The notes below the pieces were generated by a model. That model was not told where the DNA came from. It worked only from the letters and a program-made list of their open reading frames with translations, and searched no databases. Shown piece after piece: positions 54,682 through 64,000 of a stretch of 64,000 nt of DNA (its first letter is position 1; each line of letters opens with the position of its first letter). A program made the position numbers and the translations under genes. Source of the stretch: an uncultured Roseovarius sp. (lineage in GTDB: Bacteria; Pseudomonadota; Alphaproteobacteria; Rhodobacterales; Rhodobacteraceae); contig OX638333.1 in assembly GCA_951812895.1 (NCBI GenBank), forward strand, positions 2,770,001 to 2,834,000, given 5' to 3'.

Positions 54682-56574
54682 TTAGCTTTGGGCGTATCCG
54701 ATGGTTTTCAGGGCCTCGCGAACTTCATCTAGGATTGCCGGATCGTCGATGGTTGCGGGCATTTTGAAATCTTCACCGTCTGCTATTTTAACCATGGTTC
54801 CGCGTAGAATTTTGCCAGAACGGGTTTTCGGCAAACGATCGATCACAACGGCCAGTTTGAATGCGGCCACGGGGCCGATTTTTTCGCGCACCAGTTTGAC
54901 AACTTCGGTAACAACTTCCGCACTATCGCGGTTCGCACCGGAGTTGAGGCACAGGAAGCCTACAGGAATTTGACCTTTGAGCTGATCGGTAATGCCGATG
55001 ACAGCGCATTCCGCAACATCAGGATGTGCGGCGAGCACCTCTTCGATGCCGCCGGTCGACAGGCGATGGCCAGCCACATTAATCACGTCATCCGTGCGCG
55101 CCATGATGTAGAGATAGCCATCTTCGTCGATCATGCCCGCATCACCGGTTTCGTAAAACCCAGGGAATTGCTGGAGATAAGATTTCCTAAAACGCGCCTC
55201 GGCGTTCCAGAGATTTGGCAATGTACCCGGAGGCAGCGGCAGTTTAACCGCAATCGCACCAAGCTCGCCGGGTTTCATCGGGTGCCCGCCCTCATCAAGG
55301 ATCTGCACGTCATAGCCCGGCATGGGCTTGGCGGGAGAGCCCAACTTGACCGGTAAATACTCTATCCCCATCGGGTTGCCGGCAATGGTCCAGCCGGTTT
55401 CAGTCTGCCACCAGTGGTCGATCACCGGCACTTTGAGTTGGTCCTGGGCCCAGATTATGGTGTCCGGGTCTGCGCGTTCGCCCGCAAGAAAGATCGTTTC
55501 CAGACAGCTTAGATCATAGTTTTTTACCAATTCACCCTTGGGGTCTTCACGCTTTACAGCACGAAAGGCGGTGGGGGCGGTGAAAAAGCTTTTGACCTTG
55601 TGCTCTGATATGACCCGCCAGAAAGTCCCGGCATCCGGTGTGCCCACGGGTTTTCCTTCGAACACAATAGTTGTGTTGCCATGGATCAAAGGCGCGTAGC
55701 AGATATAGGAATGCCCCACGACCCAACCGACATCTGACGCTGCCCAGAACACATCACCGGGATCGACATTATAGATGTTTTTCATGGTCCAGTTCAGCGC
55801 CACCAGATGACCGCCGGTTGGGCGAAGCACGCCTTTGGGGGCGCCGGTGGTGCCGGAGGTATAGAGGATATAGGCCGGGTGGTTGCCTTCTACCGGTACA
55901 CAATCGGCTGGCGTGGTCCCATCCTGAAAACCGTACCAATCGACATCGCGCCCGTCGATAAGCTGTGCAGGATGTTCTTTGCGTTGCAGGATCACGCACA
56001 AACCTGGTTTATGCGTGGCGGTTTCGATTGCGCCATCGAGTAGGGGTTTGTATTCAACCACGCGGCCCGGCTCCAGCCCGCAAGAGGCGGCGATGATGGC
56101 CTTGGGCTTGGAGTCATCAATTCGGACAGCCAGTTCATTGGCGGCGAAACCGCCAAAGACAACCGAATGGATGGCCCCCAATCGGGCGCATGCGAGCATT
56201 GCTTCGAGTGCCTGTGGGACCATCGGCATATAGATAATGACGCGGTCGCCCTTTTCGATGCCCTTGGCGCGCAGTGCACCGGCCAGACTGGCCACGCGTG
56301 TTTGTAATTCTTCGTAGCTGACCTTGTCCTTTGTTCCGGTTATCGGGCTGTCATAGATGATCGCTGTACGATCACCATTTCCGGCCTGAACATGGCGATC
56401 AACTGCATTCCAGCAGGTGTTGACCATTCCGTCACTGAACCATTCATAAAGAGGTGCGTTTTCATCAAACAATGCCTTGGTCGGCTTTAGATCCCAGTCG
56501 ATTGCTTCGGCGGCCTGCATCCAGAAACCTTCGGGGTCTTGCTGCCAGTTTTCATAGACATCCTGGTATGTCAT
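54682..56574 (-). CDS. prpE: propionyl-CoA synthetase (acyl-CoA synthetase family)
   Basis: A 630-residue AMP-forming ligase that activates propionate (and often acetate) to the CoA ester. ANL-superfamily motifs are intact: ILYTSGTTGAPKGVLRPTGG (phosphate loop), WWQTETGWTIAGNP, YETGDAGMIDEDGYLYIMAR, and the C-terminal KTRSGKILRGTM with the catalytic, acetylatable Lys. It starts MTYQDVYENWQQDPEGFWMQ, typical of PrpE-type. Upstream lie TTTGCAAA-type boxes used by propionate/short-chain acyl regulators. Confidence 0.92.
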   Translation of the reverse strand: MTYQDVYENWQQDPEGFWMQAAEAIDWDLKPTKALFDENAPLYEWFSDGMVNTCWNAVDRHVQAGNGDRTAIIYDSPITGTKDKVSYEELQTRVASLAGALRAKGIEKGDRVIIYMPMVPQALEAMLACARLGAIHSVVFGGFAANELAVRIDDSKPKAIIAASCGLEPGRVVEYKPLLDGAIETATHKPGLCVILQRKEHPAQLIDGRDVDWYGFQDGTTPADCVPVEGNHPAYILYTSGTTGAPKGVLRPTGGHLVALNWTMKNIYNVDPGDVFWAASDVGWVVGHSYICYAPLIHGNTTIVFEGKPVGTPDAGTFWRVISEHKVKSFFTAPTAFRAVKREDPKGELVKNYDLSCLETIFLAGERADPDTIIWAQDQLKVPVIDHWWQTETGWTIAGNPMGIEYLPVKLGSPAKPMPGYDVQILDEGGHPMKPGELGAIAVKLPLPPGTLPNLWNAEARFRKSYLQQFPGFYETGDAGMIDEDGYLYIMARTDDVINVAGHRLSTGGIEEVLAAHPDVAECAVIGITDQLKGQIPVGFLCLNSGANRDSAEVVTEVVKLVREKIGPVAAFKLAVVIDRLPKTRSGKILRGTMVKIADGEDFKMPATIDDPAILDEVREALKTIGYAQS

Positions 56575-56887
56575 CGCATTCTCCTCTTATCCGTCGGTCA
56601 AGTGTTACGGGACCAAAGACCAATGCGGCAAGAGAACAGATGAGGCCTGTGTCAGATTATCGCGAAATATTTGCAGAACCTGTAACAATTAGATGCAAAT
56701 TTTTGCAAATGCCCTTATTTCGAGTGTTTATCCATCACTTCGAGCGTGTTTTGCAAAATTGCAAAGTTTTTACTGCAAATACGGGCGGATCAGATTCGGG
56801 CGAGGTGGGGTGCCATCGCGACTTGCCGGATTGAATTGAAGAAGGACGTGAATTTGACCCGTGGTTCAATTCAACTGGCCTGTAACG
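56575..56887. other. prpE upstream region
   Basis: About 310 bases between prpE and the end of maeB. It holds the GCAAA boxes noted separately and no gene. The strong A/T runs fit a promoter region. Confidence 0.45.
56694..56780. promoter_or_regulatory. TTTGCAAA-type boxes upstream of prpE
   Basis: Five GCAAA-centred words: ATGCAAAT (56693-56700), TTTGCAAA (56702-56709), TTTTGCAAAA (56749-56758), TTGCAAA (56759-56765) and TGCAAAT (56774-56780). TTTGCAAA half-sites are known for the RamB/PccR/ScfR-type regulators of propionate and acetate metabolism, which fits prpE. The regulator is not encoded in the window. Confidence 0.5.
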
Positions 56888-59167
56888 TCAACCGTATTGT
56901 GCCACTGGTGTTCCGGCAATTGCCGCCATGTTCAACAGCCCGCGCGCCGTAACACCCGGAGTTACAATATGCGCCCGGTTGCCCATCCCCATGAGGATAG
57001 GCCCAACTTCCAGACCGCCTGCTTTCATCTTGAGAATATTGCGCACCCCTGATGCAGCATCTGCATTTGCAAAGATGAGGACATTAGCTGCACCGGTCAT
57101 TCTGTTTCCGGGCAACAACCTTTCGCGCAGTTCAGGATCCAGTGCGGCGTCTACGTTCATTTCGCCTTCGTAGCTGAAGTCGCGGGGTTTGCTGTCGAGC
57201 AGGGCAAGCGCCGCGCGCAGGCGTTTGCCGGAATCGTTGCCCTGATTGCCAAATTGAGACTGAGAGCAAAATGCGATTTTCGGGTCGAGGCCAAAACGCC
57301 GAATGTGTCGTGCGGCACCGATTGCCGTTTCTGCAAGGTTTTCAGGGCTGGGGAATACGCGCACGTGGGTATCGGCGATAAAGAGCGGACCATCTTCGAG
57401 GATCATCAAGGAAAGCGCGCCGATCGGTTTGTGGCTGTCATTGCCCAGAACTTGAGTGACGTAATTCAGGTGCCAGCGGTATTCACCAAAGGTGCCGCAG
57501 ATCATGCTGTCGGCCTCGTCCCGGTGGACCATGACGGCACCAATTGCGCTGGTGTTGGTGCGCATGATCGCCTTGGCCAGGTCCGGTGTAACACCGCGGC
57601 GTTGCATGATTTCGTGGTAGCTGCCCCAGTAATCGCGATATCGTGGGTCGTTTTCCGGGTTAACGATGTGAAAATCGTCGTCCGGTCTGATTTCCAGACC
57701 GAGACGCTCGCACCGTGCGTTGATCACTCCTGGACGTCCGATCAAAATGGGCTGTTCGGTTGTTTCCTCAAGAATTGCCTGCGCGGCACGCAGGACACGC
57801 TCATCTTCACCTTCGGTAAAAACAATGCGGCGTGAGGCGGTTGAGGCTGCTTCAAACACCGGGCGCATAATCAGGGCGGATTTGTAGACAGAGGCATCGA
57901 GCTTGTCCTTGTAAGCCTCTAGATCAGCGACCGGGCGTGTTGCGACGCCGGTTTCCATCGCGGCCTTGGCGACAGCAGTTGAGACGATGCCAGAGAGGCG
58001 CGGATCAAAGGGTTTGGGGATGAGGTAGTCGGCCCCGAATGTGAGCTGTTCGCCCTTGTAGGCGGCGGCGGCTTCGGCGGAAGTGGTGGCAAGGGCCAGT
58101 TCGGAAATCCCTTCGACGCAGGCGATCTGCATCTCGTCGTTGATCACGGTGGCGCCGACGTCCAGTGCGCCGCGGAAGATAAAGGGAAAGCACAGGACGT
58201 TGTTCACCTGATTGGGGAAATCACTGCGGCCTGTGGCGATGATCGCGTTTGGTGCAACTTTGCGGGCCTCTTCGGGCATGATTTCCGGGGTCGGGTTGGC
58301 GAGGGCGAATATGATCGGGTCCTGCGCCATTTTGGCGACCATTTCAGGTTTCAGCACATTTGGCCCGGACAGGCCGAGAAACAGATCGGCCCCATCAATC
58401 ACGTCATCCAATGTCCGCAGGTCGCTGTTTTGCCCAAAGGCCGCTTTTTGCGGGTTCATATCTTCGGTGCGGCCCTCGTAGACAAGGCCGTGGATATCGC
58501 AAAGCCAGACATTTTCGCGCTTAACACCCAGCTTCAGCAGAAGGTTGAGGCAGGCGATGCCTGCGGCGCCACCGCCGGTTGAGACGATTTTGATGTCGCT
58601 GAATTTTTTGCCGGTGACGTGCAACGCGTTCTTCGCAGCGGCGCCAACAACAATGGCAGTGCCATGCTGATCGTCATGAAAAACAGGGATATTCATGCGC
58701 TCACGGCAAATGCGTTCAACGGTAAAGCAGTCGGGCGCTTTGATGTCTTCAAGGTTGATGGCACCAAAGGTGGGTTCCAGAGCACAAACAATATCGGCCA
58801 GTTTTTCGGGGTCTAATTCGTCTACTTCGATGTCAAAACAATCGATATTTGCGAATTTCTTGAACAGGACGGCCTTGCCCTCCATAACCGGTTTTGATGC
58901 AAGGGCACCTATATTTCCAAGGCCCAGAACGGCCGTGCCATTGCTGACAACAGCCACAAGATTTCCGCGCGCGGTGTAGCGGCTGGCATTGGCAGCGTCA
59001 TCTTTGATTTCGAGACAGGCCTCTGCAACGCCCGGTGAATATGCGCGGCTAAGATCCCGGCTGTTCGCCAGCGGCTTGGTCGCGCGGATTTCGAGTTTCC
59101 CGGGTTTTGGATTTTCGTGATAAAGCAAGGCAGCCTGACGTAACGTTTCCTTGTGATTGTCAGTCAT
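56888..59167 (-). CDS. maeB: NADP-type malic enzyme with phosphotransacetylase-like domain
   Basis: A 759-residue fused protein. Residues 1-about 430 are malic enzyme: [56 protein letters not shown] for NAD(P), and [14 protein letters not shown]. The rest is a phosphotransacetylase-like domain ([33 protein letters not shown]), which in this family usually regulates by binding acetyl-CoA and is not catalytic. It converts malate to pyruvate with CO2 release, draining the C4 pool. Confidence 0.93.
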   Translation of the reverse strand: MTDNHKETLRQAALLYHENPKPGKLEIRATKPLANSRDLSRAYSPGVAEACLEIKDDAANASRYTARGNLVAVVSNGTAVLGLGNIGALASKPVMEGKAVLFKKFANIDCFDIEVDELDPEKLADIVCALEPTFGAINLEDIKAPDCFTVERICRERMNIPVFHDDQHGTAIVVGAAAKNALHVTGKKFSDIKIVSTGGGAAGIACLNLLLKLGVKRENVWLCDIHGLVYEGRTEDMNPQKAAFGQNSDLRTLDDVIDGADLFLGLSGPNVLKPEMVAKMAQDPIIFALANPTPEIMPEEARKVAPNAIIATGRSDFPNQVNNVLCFPFIFRGALDVGATVINDEMQIACVEGISELALATTSAEAAAAYKGEQLTFGADYLIPKPFDPRLSGIVSTAVAKAAMETGVATRPVADLEAYKDKLDASVYKSALIMRPVFEAASTASRRIVFTEGEDERVLRAAQAILEETTEQPILIGRPGVINARCERLGLEIRPDDDFHIVNPENDPRYRDYWGSYHEIMQRRGVTPDLAKAIMRTNTSAIGAVMVHRDEADSMICGTFGEYRWHLNYVTQVLGNDSHKPIGALSLMILEDGPLFIADTHVRVFPSPENLAETAIGAARHIRRFGLDPKIAFCSQSQFGNQGNDSGKRLRAALALLDSKPRDFSYEGEMNVDAALDPELRERLLPGNRMTGAANVLIFANADAASGVRNILKMKAGGLEVGPILMGMGNRAHIVTPGVTARGLLNMAAIAGTPVAQYG

Positions 59168-59321
59168 ATTAATCCCCTCGCTGAATTTAGTTTAACACTA
59201 AACTATTTTTTTTGCATTGCAATGAGCGCTTAGTCTGATTGATCGCAGCCCACTTGCAGCTTGCATATCAGAAACCGCGGACGCAATCTGAAATAAGTTC
59301 AATTTATGCTGAGACTTGTTG

Positions 59322-59738
59322 ATGCCCGCCGAAGAGACAAACCAAGACGATCTGGTGGAACAGGCCCGTCGCGTGCGTGCCAACGCGCATGCGCCTTATT
59401 CCGGTTTCAAGGTTGGCGCTGCCATTCGTGCCGCATCCGGGCAGGTCTATGTCGGGTGTAATGTGGAAAATGTTGCTTACCCCGAAGGCACCTGTGCCGA
59501 AGCGGGGGCGATTTCGGCAATGGTCGCTGCCGGTGAAACGGGGTTAACAGACGTTGCCGTGGTGGCAAGTGGGCCGGAGCCGGTGACGCCTTGTGGCGGA
59601 TGCCGTCAGAAACTGGCCGAGTTTGGCCGCGGTGAAACCAATATCACGATGGCAACAATGGATGGGCAATTCCGAACGGCTACACTGTCCGAACTATTGC
59701 CCGGCGCATTTGGTGCGGGCCATATGGCAGAAAGCTAG
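59322..59738 (+). CDS. cdd: cytidine deaminase
   Basis: A 138-residue zinc enzyme that turns (deoxy)cytidine into (deoxy)uridine. Substrate and catalytic residues: YSGFKVGAAIRAASG, VGCNVENVAYPEGTCAEAGA (Cys-Ala-Glu, zinc and proton shuttle) and TPCGGCRQKLAEFG (PCxxC zinc ligands). ATG at 59322 is chosen; two TTG codons stand just upstream in frame and no strong ribosome site favours them. First gene of the cdd-deoA-upp salvage operon. Confidence 0.94.
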   Translation: MPAEETNQDDLVEQARRVRANAHAPYSGFKVGAAIRAASGQVYVGCNVENVAYPEGTCAEAGAISAMVAAGETGLTDVAVVASGPEPVTPCGGCRQKLAEFGRGETNITMATMDGQFRTATLSELLPGAFGAGHMAES

Positions 59739-59741
59739 TTG

Positions 59742-61046
59742 ATGGACGCGCGCGCGATCATCACGTCGATCCGCGAGGGGCAAGGTGCCAGCCAAGAGCA
59801 ATTACAATGGTTTGCCAATGGTCTGGCCAGCGGCGCGGTTACAGATGCGCAAGCGGGCGCATTTGCGATGGCAGTACTGTTGCGTGGGTTGGGGGACGAA
59901 GGGCGCACGGCGCTGACCAGAGCGATGTGCAACAGTGGAAAAACGTTGCAGTGGTCTCTGGGTGGTCCGGTCATCGACAAGCATTCCACGGGCGGGATCG
60001 GGGATTGCCTGAGCCTGGTTCTGGCGCCCGCGCTGGCCGCATGCGGCGCCTACGTGCCGATGATATCGGGGCGCGGTCTGGGCCACACTGGTGGTACATT
60101 GGACAAACTGGAGGCGATACCCGGGGTTTCCGTGGAGCTGGGCGAGGACCAATTTCGTCACGTGGTGTCAGAAATCGGATGCGCCATTGTGGCAGCAACC
60201 GATCAGATCGCCCCGGCTGACCGGCGTCTTTATGCGGTGCGGGACGTGACCGCGACCGTGGAAAGCATGGACCTGATTACGGCGTCGATCCTGAGCAAGA
60301 AGCTTGCGGCGGGTCTGGACGGGCTGGTGCTGGATGTAAAGCTTGGCAGCGGGGCGCTGATGAAGGACCCGGTTCAGGCGCTGGCACTGGCAAATTCTTT
60401 GGTCGACACCGCGAATGCCGCAGGATGCAGAACCAGTGCAGTGATTTCTGACATGAACCAGCCATTAGCGCCCGCGGTTGGAAACGCTCTTGAGGTTGCG
60501 GCGGCTATTCGGGTGTTGACCGGCGAGACAAAAGGCACGCTGGCACAGCTCGCCGCAGCGCTTGGCGGGGTGGCGTTGTGCAATGCGGGGCTGTGTTCCG
60601 AAGTCGAAAAAGGAGCGGCACAGATTTTGGCCAGTTTGAGCGATGGTCGTGCGGCTGAAACGTTTGGGCAGATGGTTTCGGCACAGGGCGGGCCGGTGAA
60701 TTTTGTAGAAAGCTGGGGCAGCTTGTTGCCGGAGGCGCCAGTTATTCGCGAAGTTGCCTGCGAAAAATCCGGCTATGTTTGCGCGATGGATGGTGCGGTT
60801 TTGGGGCAGGCCGGTATCGAGCTTGGCGGCGGTCGCAAAAGGGATGGCGATATCATTGATCCCGCTGTCGGATTGTCTGAAATTACGCCACTCGGGGCGA
60901 AAGTCTCTGAAGGACAACCATTGCTGCGCATACATGCAAACCGGGTTGAGCATGCAGATCATGTCGAGGCGATGTTGCGTGAAGCTATTGAGATCGGTGG
61001 CACAGCAGAGCCGGTGCCGCCGTTACTGTATGACAGGATTGGGTGA
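59742..61046 (+). CDS. deoA: thymidine/pyrimidine-nucleoside phosphorylase
   Basis: A 434-residue enzyme that splits (deoxy)thymidine with phosphate into base and sugar-1-phosphate. Motifs: VIDKHSTGGIGDCLSLVLAP (phosphate-binding loop), MISGRGLGHTGGTLDKLEAI and LVLDVKLGSGALMK. It starts MDARAIITSIREGQ, three bases after the cdd stop. Member of the pyrimidine salvage operon; upp follows after about 165 bases. Confidence 0.94.
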   Translation: MDARAIITSIREGQGASQEQLQWFANGLASGAVTDAQAGAFAMAVLLRGLGDEGRTALTRAMCNSGKTLQWSLGGPVIDKHSTGGIGDCLSLVLAPALAACGAYVPMISGRGLGHTGGTLDKLEAIPGVSVELGEDQFRHVVSEIGCAIVAATDQIAPADRRLYAVRDVTATVESMDLITASILSKKLAAGLDGLVLDVKLGSGALMKDPVQALALANSLVDTANAAGCRTSAVISDMNQPLAPAVGNALEVAAAIRVLTGETKGTLAQLAAALGGVALCNAGLCSEVEKGAAQILASLSDGRAAETFGQMVSAQGGPVNFVESWGSLLPEAPVIREVACEKSGYVCAMDGAVLGQAGIELGGGRKRDGDIIDPAVGLSEITPLGAKVSEGQPLLRIHANRVEHADHVEAMLREAIEIGGTAEPVPPLLYDRIG

Positions 61047-61212
61047 ATTCTGGCGGGCCTCTTAATTGTTGTCGATTGGGAAATGGCTCTGCGCGTGCCT
61101 GCCGTGCGCGGCTTACAAATAGGCCAACAAAGATCATGAACATTGCCCTTTGGCGGGCATTCTGAAAAAAGAAGTAAGCCAAACTGAATTCAAATTCCCG
61201 ACCGGAGCCGAC

Positions 61213-61845
61213 ATGAAACAGCATCTGACAGTCGTTAATCACCCGCTTGTTCAGCACAAGCTAACCCTGATGCGTGAAAATTCGACGTCGACGGCAGTTT
61301 TTCGCCAGTTGCTGCGCGAGATAAGTCAGCTGCTTGCTTATGAGGTGACCTATGAGTTGCCGATGACGACACGGGAAATAGACACGCCGCTCAGAAAGAT
61401 GGATGCGCCGGTATTGGCCGGGCGAAAGTTGGCCTTGATTTCCATTCTGCGGGCGGGAAATGGGTTGCTTGATGGTATGCTGGAGCTCATTCCATCGGCA
61501 CGTGTCGGGTTTGTTGGGCTATATCGGGATGAGGAAACTCTAAAGCCGGTTCAGTATTATTTTAAGGTGCCGGAACAACTTAGCGAGCGTTTGTCGATTG
61601 TGGTTGACCCTATGCTGGCCACCGGAAACTCATCCGCTGCTGCGGTTGATCTGGTCAAACAGGCAGGGGCCAAGAATATCCGGTTCTTGTGTCTGCTGGC
61701 GGCCCCTGAAGGGGTGGCGAGAATGAAAGAAGCCCACCCCGATGTTCCCATAGTCACCGCGTCGCTTGATGAGCGTTTGAACGACATTGGATACATTCTA
61801 CCGGGACTAGGGGATGCGGGTGATCGAATGTTTGGCACAAAATAA
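61213..61845 (+). CDS. upp: uracil phosphoribosyltransferase
   Basis: A 210-residue enzyme making UMP from uracil and PRPP. It starts [20 protein letters not shown], the typical N-terminus; an open extension of 21 codons upstream is not family-like. [20 protein letters not shown] and the PRPP loop [19 protein letters not shown] are intact, and the C-terminus [13 protein letters not shown] fits. Third salvage gene with cdd and deoA. Confidence 0.95.
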   Translation: MKQHLTVVNHPLVQHKLTLMRENSTSTAVFRQLLREISQLLAYEVTYELPMTTREIDTPLRKMDAPVLAGRKLALISILRAGNGLLDGMLELIPSARVGFVGLYRDEETLKPVQYYFKVPEQLSERLSIVVDPMLATGNSSAAAVDLVKQAGAKNIRFLCLLAAPEGVARMKEAHPDVPIVTASLDERLNDIGYILPGLGDAGDRMFGTK

Positions 61846-61884
61846 GCTATAAACTGTTTACTCATCCGCAATAATGCGGCAATC

Positions 61885-61908
61885 TTGCCCCAACTGTTTT
61901 GGGGGCAA
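61885..61908 (+). promoter_or_regulatory. hairpin overlapping the ribosome site of the SPOR gene
   Basis: TTGCCCC (61885-61891) can pair with GGGGCAA (61902-61908), whose G-run is the apparent ribosome site two bases before the ATG at 61910. It could be the upp terminator, or it could limit translation of the SPOR protein. Confidence 0.4.
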
Positions 61909-61909
61909 A

Positions 61910-63370
61910 ATGAGACTTACAAGAGTCCTGGCGATAGCTGTTATTGTCGCGTCATGCGGTCTTGGATATGTGCAGGCACAAACTTTATCCAATGCGCAGG
62001 TACCGGCGGAGTTTCCGCCTTCATCTTACACCGCTCGTCAATATGTCGATAGCAATGGGTGCGTGTTTGTCCGGGCCGGTATTGACGGCCAGGTGACATG
62101 GATTCCGCGGGTAAACCGCAAGCGGTCTGCGATTTGCGGGTTTAAGCCGTCGCTGTCGGCAACTGCCCGGGCAAGCGCGCCAAAGGCAACTCAGACGACG
62201 GCAGCAGCTGAGCCGACCATTATCACCGTGCCAGAGGCTGCGCCGAAGAAAGTTACAAAACGCAAGGTCGTTAAGAAAACCACAACGCCCAAGCCTGTTG
62301 TGGTCAAGCGCCCGAAAACAGTGGCTGCGACAACAGTGGCCGCAACAACTGCTGCCCCTGCCGTGGCCGAGCCTGTTAAGGTCGTGAAGGCCCCGGATCC
62401 GGTGAAAAGAGTGCGCAGATCCAAGACTGGCCGTCAGGTTTGCCCAGGGGCAAGCGCGTTATCGGATCGGTATCTTCAGGTGAAGGTGGGGCGCGTTCGC
62501 TGTGGGCCGCAGACAATGCCGCATGTGACCTATGCCGAAGGTCGCGGTGCGACGCCAACCTATATTGCGCCAAGCGCTGTGCAGCCTTTGCCACAAACAC
62601 AGACGGTTCAGCCAATAACCATCGTTCGCCAGCAACCAACGCAGATTACGGTTTCTCCGGCACCGCGTAGTGTCGTGGCGACCGCACCCACGCGGATTGT
62701 TCCGGCGCATGTCTACAAAGGTCAGATCTCCAGCCAGGAAGGCATTTATGTTCCTGAAGGGTACAAGCCGATTTGGACCGATGACCGTCTGAACCCGTAT
62801 CGGGCACATCAGACCTACGCAGGCAAGGCGCAGATGGAGGTCGTGTGGACCAAAACGGTTCCGCGCTATTTGGTAGAGCGTTCGACGGGGCGTGATGTCA
62901 CCTATAAATATCCGGGGCTGCAGTACCCTTATACAAGTTTTGAAGACCAAAGCGCAGCAGGGGTTCTGACCGTTACTCGCGGCGCGGTGGTGCAAGATCC
63001 GATCTCTGTGGCGTCACTGTCCGACAAAGGTAGCCGCAGAGTGACGCGTAAGGTACCTACGACGGCCGTTGCATCCGAAAGTGTTGATGTCCTGACAATC
63101 ACCACCCGTTCGACAGCACCGCTAGAGCCCGCCCGCGCGGCAAGCCACCGCTACGTTCGCGCGGCTGTCTACCGTGACCAGGCTGATGCACGGCGTGCGG
63201 CGCAGAAGATTGCCAACTCTGGCCTTCCGACGCGTATGGGAAAAATCAAGCGTAAGGGTGAAGTGTTCACGATGGTTCTGGCAGGACCGTTCAAGACCCA
63301 GTCACAAATGAACACCGGATTGCAGCGCGTTCGTGGTATGGGCTTTTCGAACGCAACTCTGCGCAAGTAA
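61910..63370 (+). CDS. SPOR-domain periplasmic protein
   Basis: A 486-residue exported protein. Signal peptide: MRLTRVLAIAVIVASCGLGY. Residues 95-190 are a Lys/Pro/Thr/Ala-rich linker (KRKVVKKTTTPKP and similar). The C-terminal 75 residues (RYVRAAVYRDQADARRAAQK, ANSGLPTRMGKIKRKGEVF, TMVLAGPFKTQSQMNTGLQR) form a SPOR domain, which binds septal peptidoglycan stripped of stem peptides. The central part is not recognised. It is placed after upp on the same strand, with its own hairpin-masked ribosome site. Confidence 0.85.
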   Translation: MRLTRVLAIAVIVASCGLGYVQAQTLSNAQVPAEFPPSSYTARQYVDSNGCVFVRAGIDGQVTWIPRVNRKRSAICGFKPSLSATARASAPKATQTTAAAEPTIITVPEAAPKKVTKRKVVKKTTTPKPVVVKRPKTVAATTVAATTAAPAVAEPVKVVKAPDPVKRVRRSKTGRQVCPGASALSDRYLQVKVGRVRCGPQTMPHVTYAEGRGATPTYIAPSAVQPLPQTQTVQPITIVRQQPTQITVSPAPRSVVATAPTRIVPAHVYKGQISSQEGIYVPEGYKPIWTDDRLNPYRAHQTYAGKAQMEVVWTKTVPRYLVERSTGRDVTYKYPGLQYPYTSFEDQSAAGVLTVTRGAVVQDPISVASLSDKGSRRVTRKVPTTAVASESVDVLTITTRSTAPLEPARAASHRYVRAAVYRDQADARRAAQKIANSGLPTRMGKIKRKGEVFTMVLAGPFKTQSQMNTGLQRVRGMGFSNATLRK

Positions 63371-63378
63371 GCGACAGT

Positions 63379-63416
63379 CGTTTCGACTATTCCCGTTTCA
63401 GGTTGAGGTCGAAACG
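63379..63416. terminator. hairpin between the SPOR gene and the convergent partial gene
   Basis: CGTTTCGAC (63379-63387) pairs with GTCGAAACG (63408-63416) around a 20-base loop, followed by CTTTAA. Placed between convergent genes, it could stop both. Confidence 0.55.
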
Positions 63417-63418
63417 CT

Positions 63419-64000
63419 TTAACCGCCGCAGATGCTTTGCAATTGAAGCCAGTCAGCATCGCTGAGAATTGCGGGCGGTGCTTCGTTTGAAAACGGATCC
63501 GCCTCGATCAGACCGAGCGTTGTTTCACCGGAGATATCTACCGCGTAAGCGTATGGGGTTGAGCGGACTGAACGCGCTTCAAATGCGTTTAACAGCTGTG
63601 TGTCGGGTAACGCCATCTGGGGTGAGGTCAGCAGGTTTTCCGCATATGACCGCAACGTTTCTTCATCCAGATCGCCCGTGGTCAGCAATTTGAAGCTGAC
63701 CCAGAGGTTTGCATTGTTCAACAGGTCTGCGAGCGGATCGCTATGTTCTGATCGCAATTGTTCGGCGATTAGAAAACCGGCAAGCACGTCTGGTTCTTCG
63801 TAATCCTCAACCAACGAACGGTTTATCAGGATCATGCCACCGGGCAGGTGCACCGTGGTCCGGACCCCGTCACGCATTACGGCCAACGCTTCGGCGCGCC
63901 CTGAGGTAGAAAGCCGGGCCGCCAAACGCGAAAGCGCAGTATTTCCAGCTGTATTTCGGCAAGGCGGGCCTGTCACGCGCTGAATTCGCACCAAAAGTTC
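63419..64000 (-). CDS. M48-like protein, C-terminal part (runs off the window)
   Basis: About 194 codons of a minus-strand gene whose start lies beyond the window. The segment VRTTVHLPGGMILINRSLVE then EPDVLAGFLIAEQLRSEHSD resembles M48 metallopeptidases (LPGG-I-V-RGL...E--LAGVLAHEIGH), but the HExxH site reads AEQLRSEH, so the zinc ligands are missing. A non-catalytic M48-like protein is the best guess. The downstream half (FEARSVRSTPYAYAVDISGE) has no known motif. Confidence 0.5.
   Translation of the reverse strand, partial: ELLVRIQRVTGPPCRNTAGNTALSRLAARLSTSGRAEALAVMRDGVRTTVHLPGGMILINRSLVEDYEEPDVLAGFLIAEQLRSEHSDPLADLLNNANLWVSFKLLTTGDLDEETLRSYAENLLTSPQMALPDTQLLNAFEARSVRSTPYAYAVDISGETTLGLIEADPFSNEAPPAILSDADWLQLQSICGG

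Overview
The window looks like chromosomal DNA of a marine Roseobacter-group alphaproteobacterium (Rhodobacteraceae). The evidence is family recognition and gene order: a complete sarcosine oxidase operon, a dnaG-rpoD pair, a trxB/lrp divergent pair, an lgt-midA-pgeF cluster, a maeB-prpE pair, a DUF2478-nnrS pair and a Hint-domain protein, all in the style of that group. No rRNA, intact tRNA, CRISPR array or complete insertion sequence was found.

Layout. 1-5.1 kb: 5' part of homoserine dehydrogenase, a small lipoprotein, a TetR regulator, a membrane protein, and a three-gene Tad-pilus minor-pilin operon whose last gene is split by a one-base frameshift. 5.4-12.5 kb: glutamate dehydrogenase, then soxBDAG with an unrelated secreted-protein gene between soxB and soxD. 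12.5-17.3 kb: dnaG and rpoD. 17.3-22 kb: small periplasmic and membrane proteins, YjbQ, an M20 amidohydrolase and an outer-membrane protein. 22.2-24.3 kb: a bifunctional ATP sulfurylase/APS kinase whose reading frame carries an extra N-terminal winged-helix DNA-binding domain, with a perfect palindrome at its promoter. 24.4-31.3 kb: GNAT, trxB, an Lrp regulator, a Hint protein, a 43-residue protein, pgeF, midA, lgt and ubiK.

31.4-47.2 kb is an accessory island. Its left edge is the 3' half of a tRNA-Cys gene (minus strand) and its right edge is the 3' half of a tRNA-Phe gene (plus strand). Inside are a replication-initiator-like gene with iteron-like repeats in its coding region, a membrane protein, a secreted protein with two LCCL domains, two small metabolic clusters each next to a divergent regulator, pelF with a truncated pelG, a DUF3768 fragment, and several hundred bases of decayed, inverted-repeat-rich DNA. 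No integrase is present.

47.4-64 kb returns to core genes: argE-like deacetylase, DUF2478-nnrS, glyA, nadK, a copper/Sco operon with two related Cys-rich periplasmic proteins, prpE preceded by TTTGCAAA-type boxes, maeB, the pyrimidine salvage operon cdd-deoA-upp, a SPOR-domain protein, and the end of an M48-like protein.

How the genes connect: sarcosine oxidase passes one-carbon units to tetrahydrofolate and releases glycine, which GlyA interconverts with serine. Glutamate dehydrogenase handles amino nitrogen. PrpE and MaeB feed and drain acyl-CoA and C4 pools. The sulfate-activation fusion supplies APS/PAPS, possibly for polysaccharide sulfation. Product names rest on recognising family motifs by eye; no database search was run.
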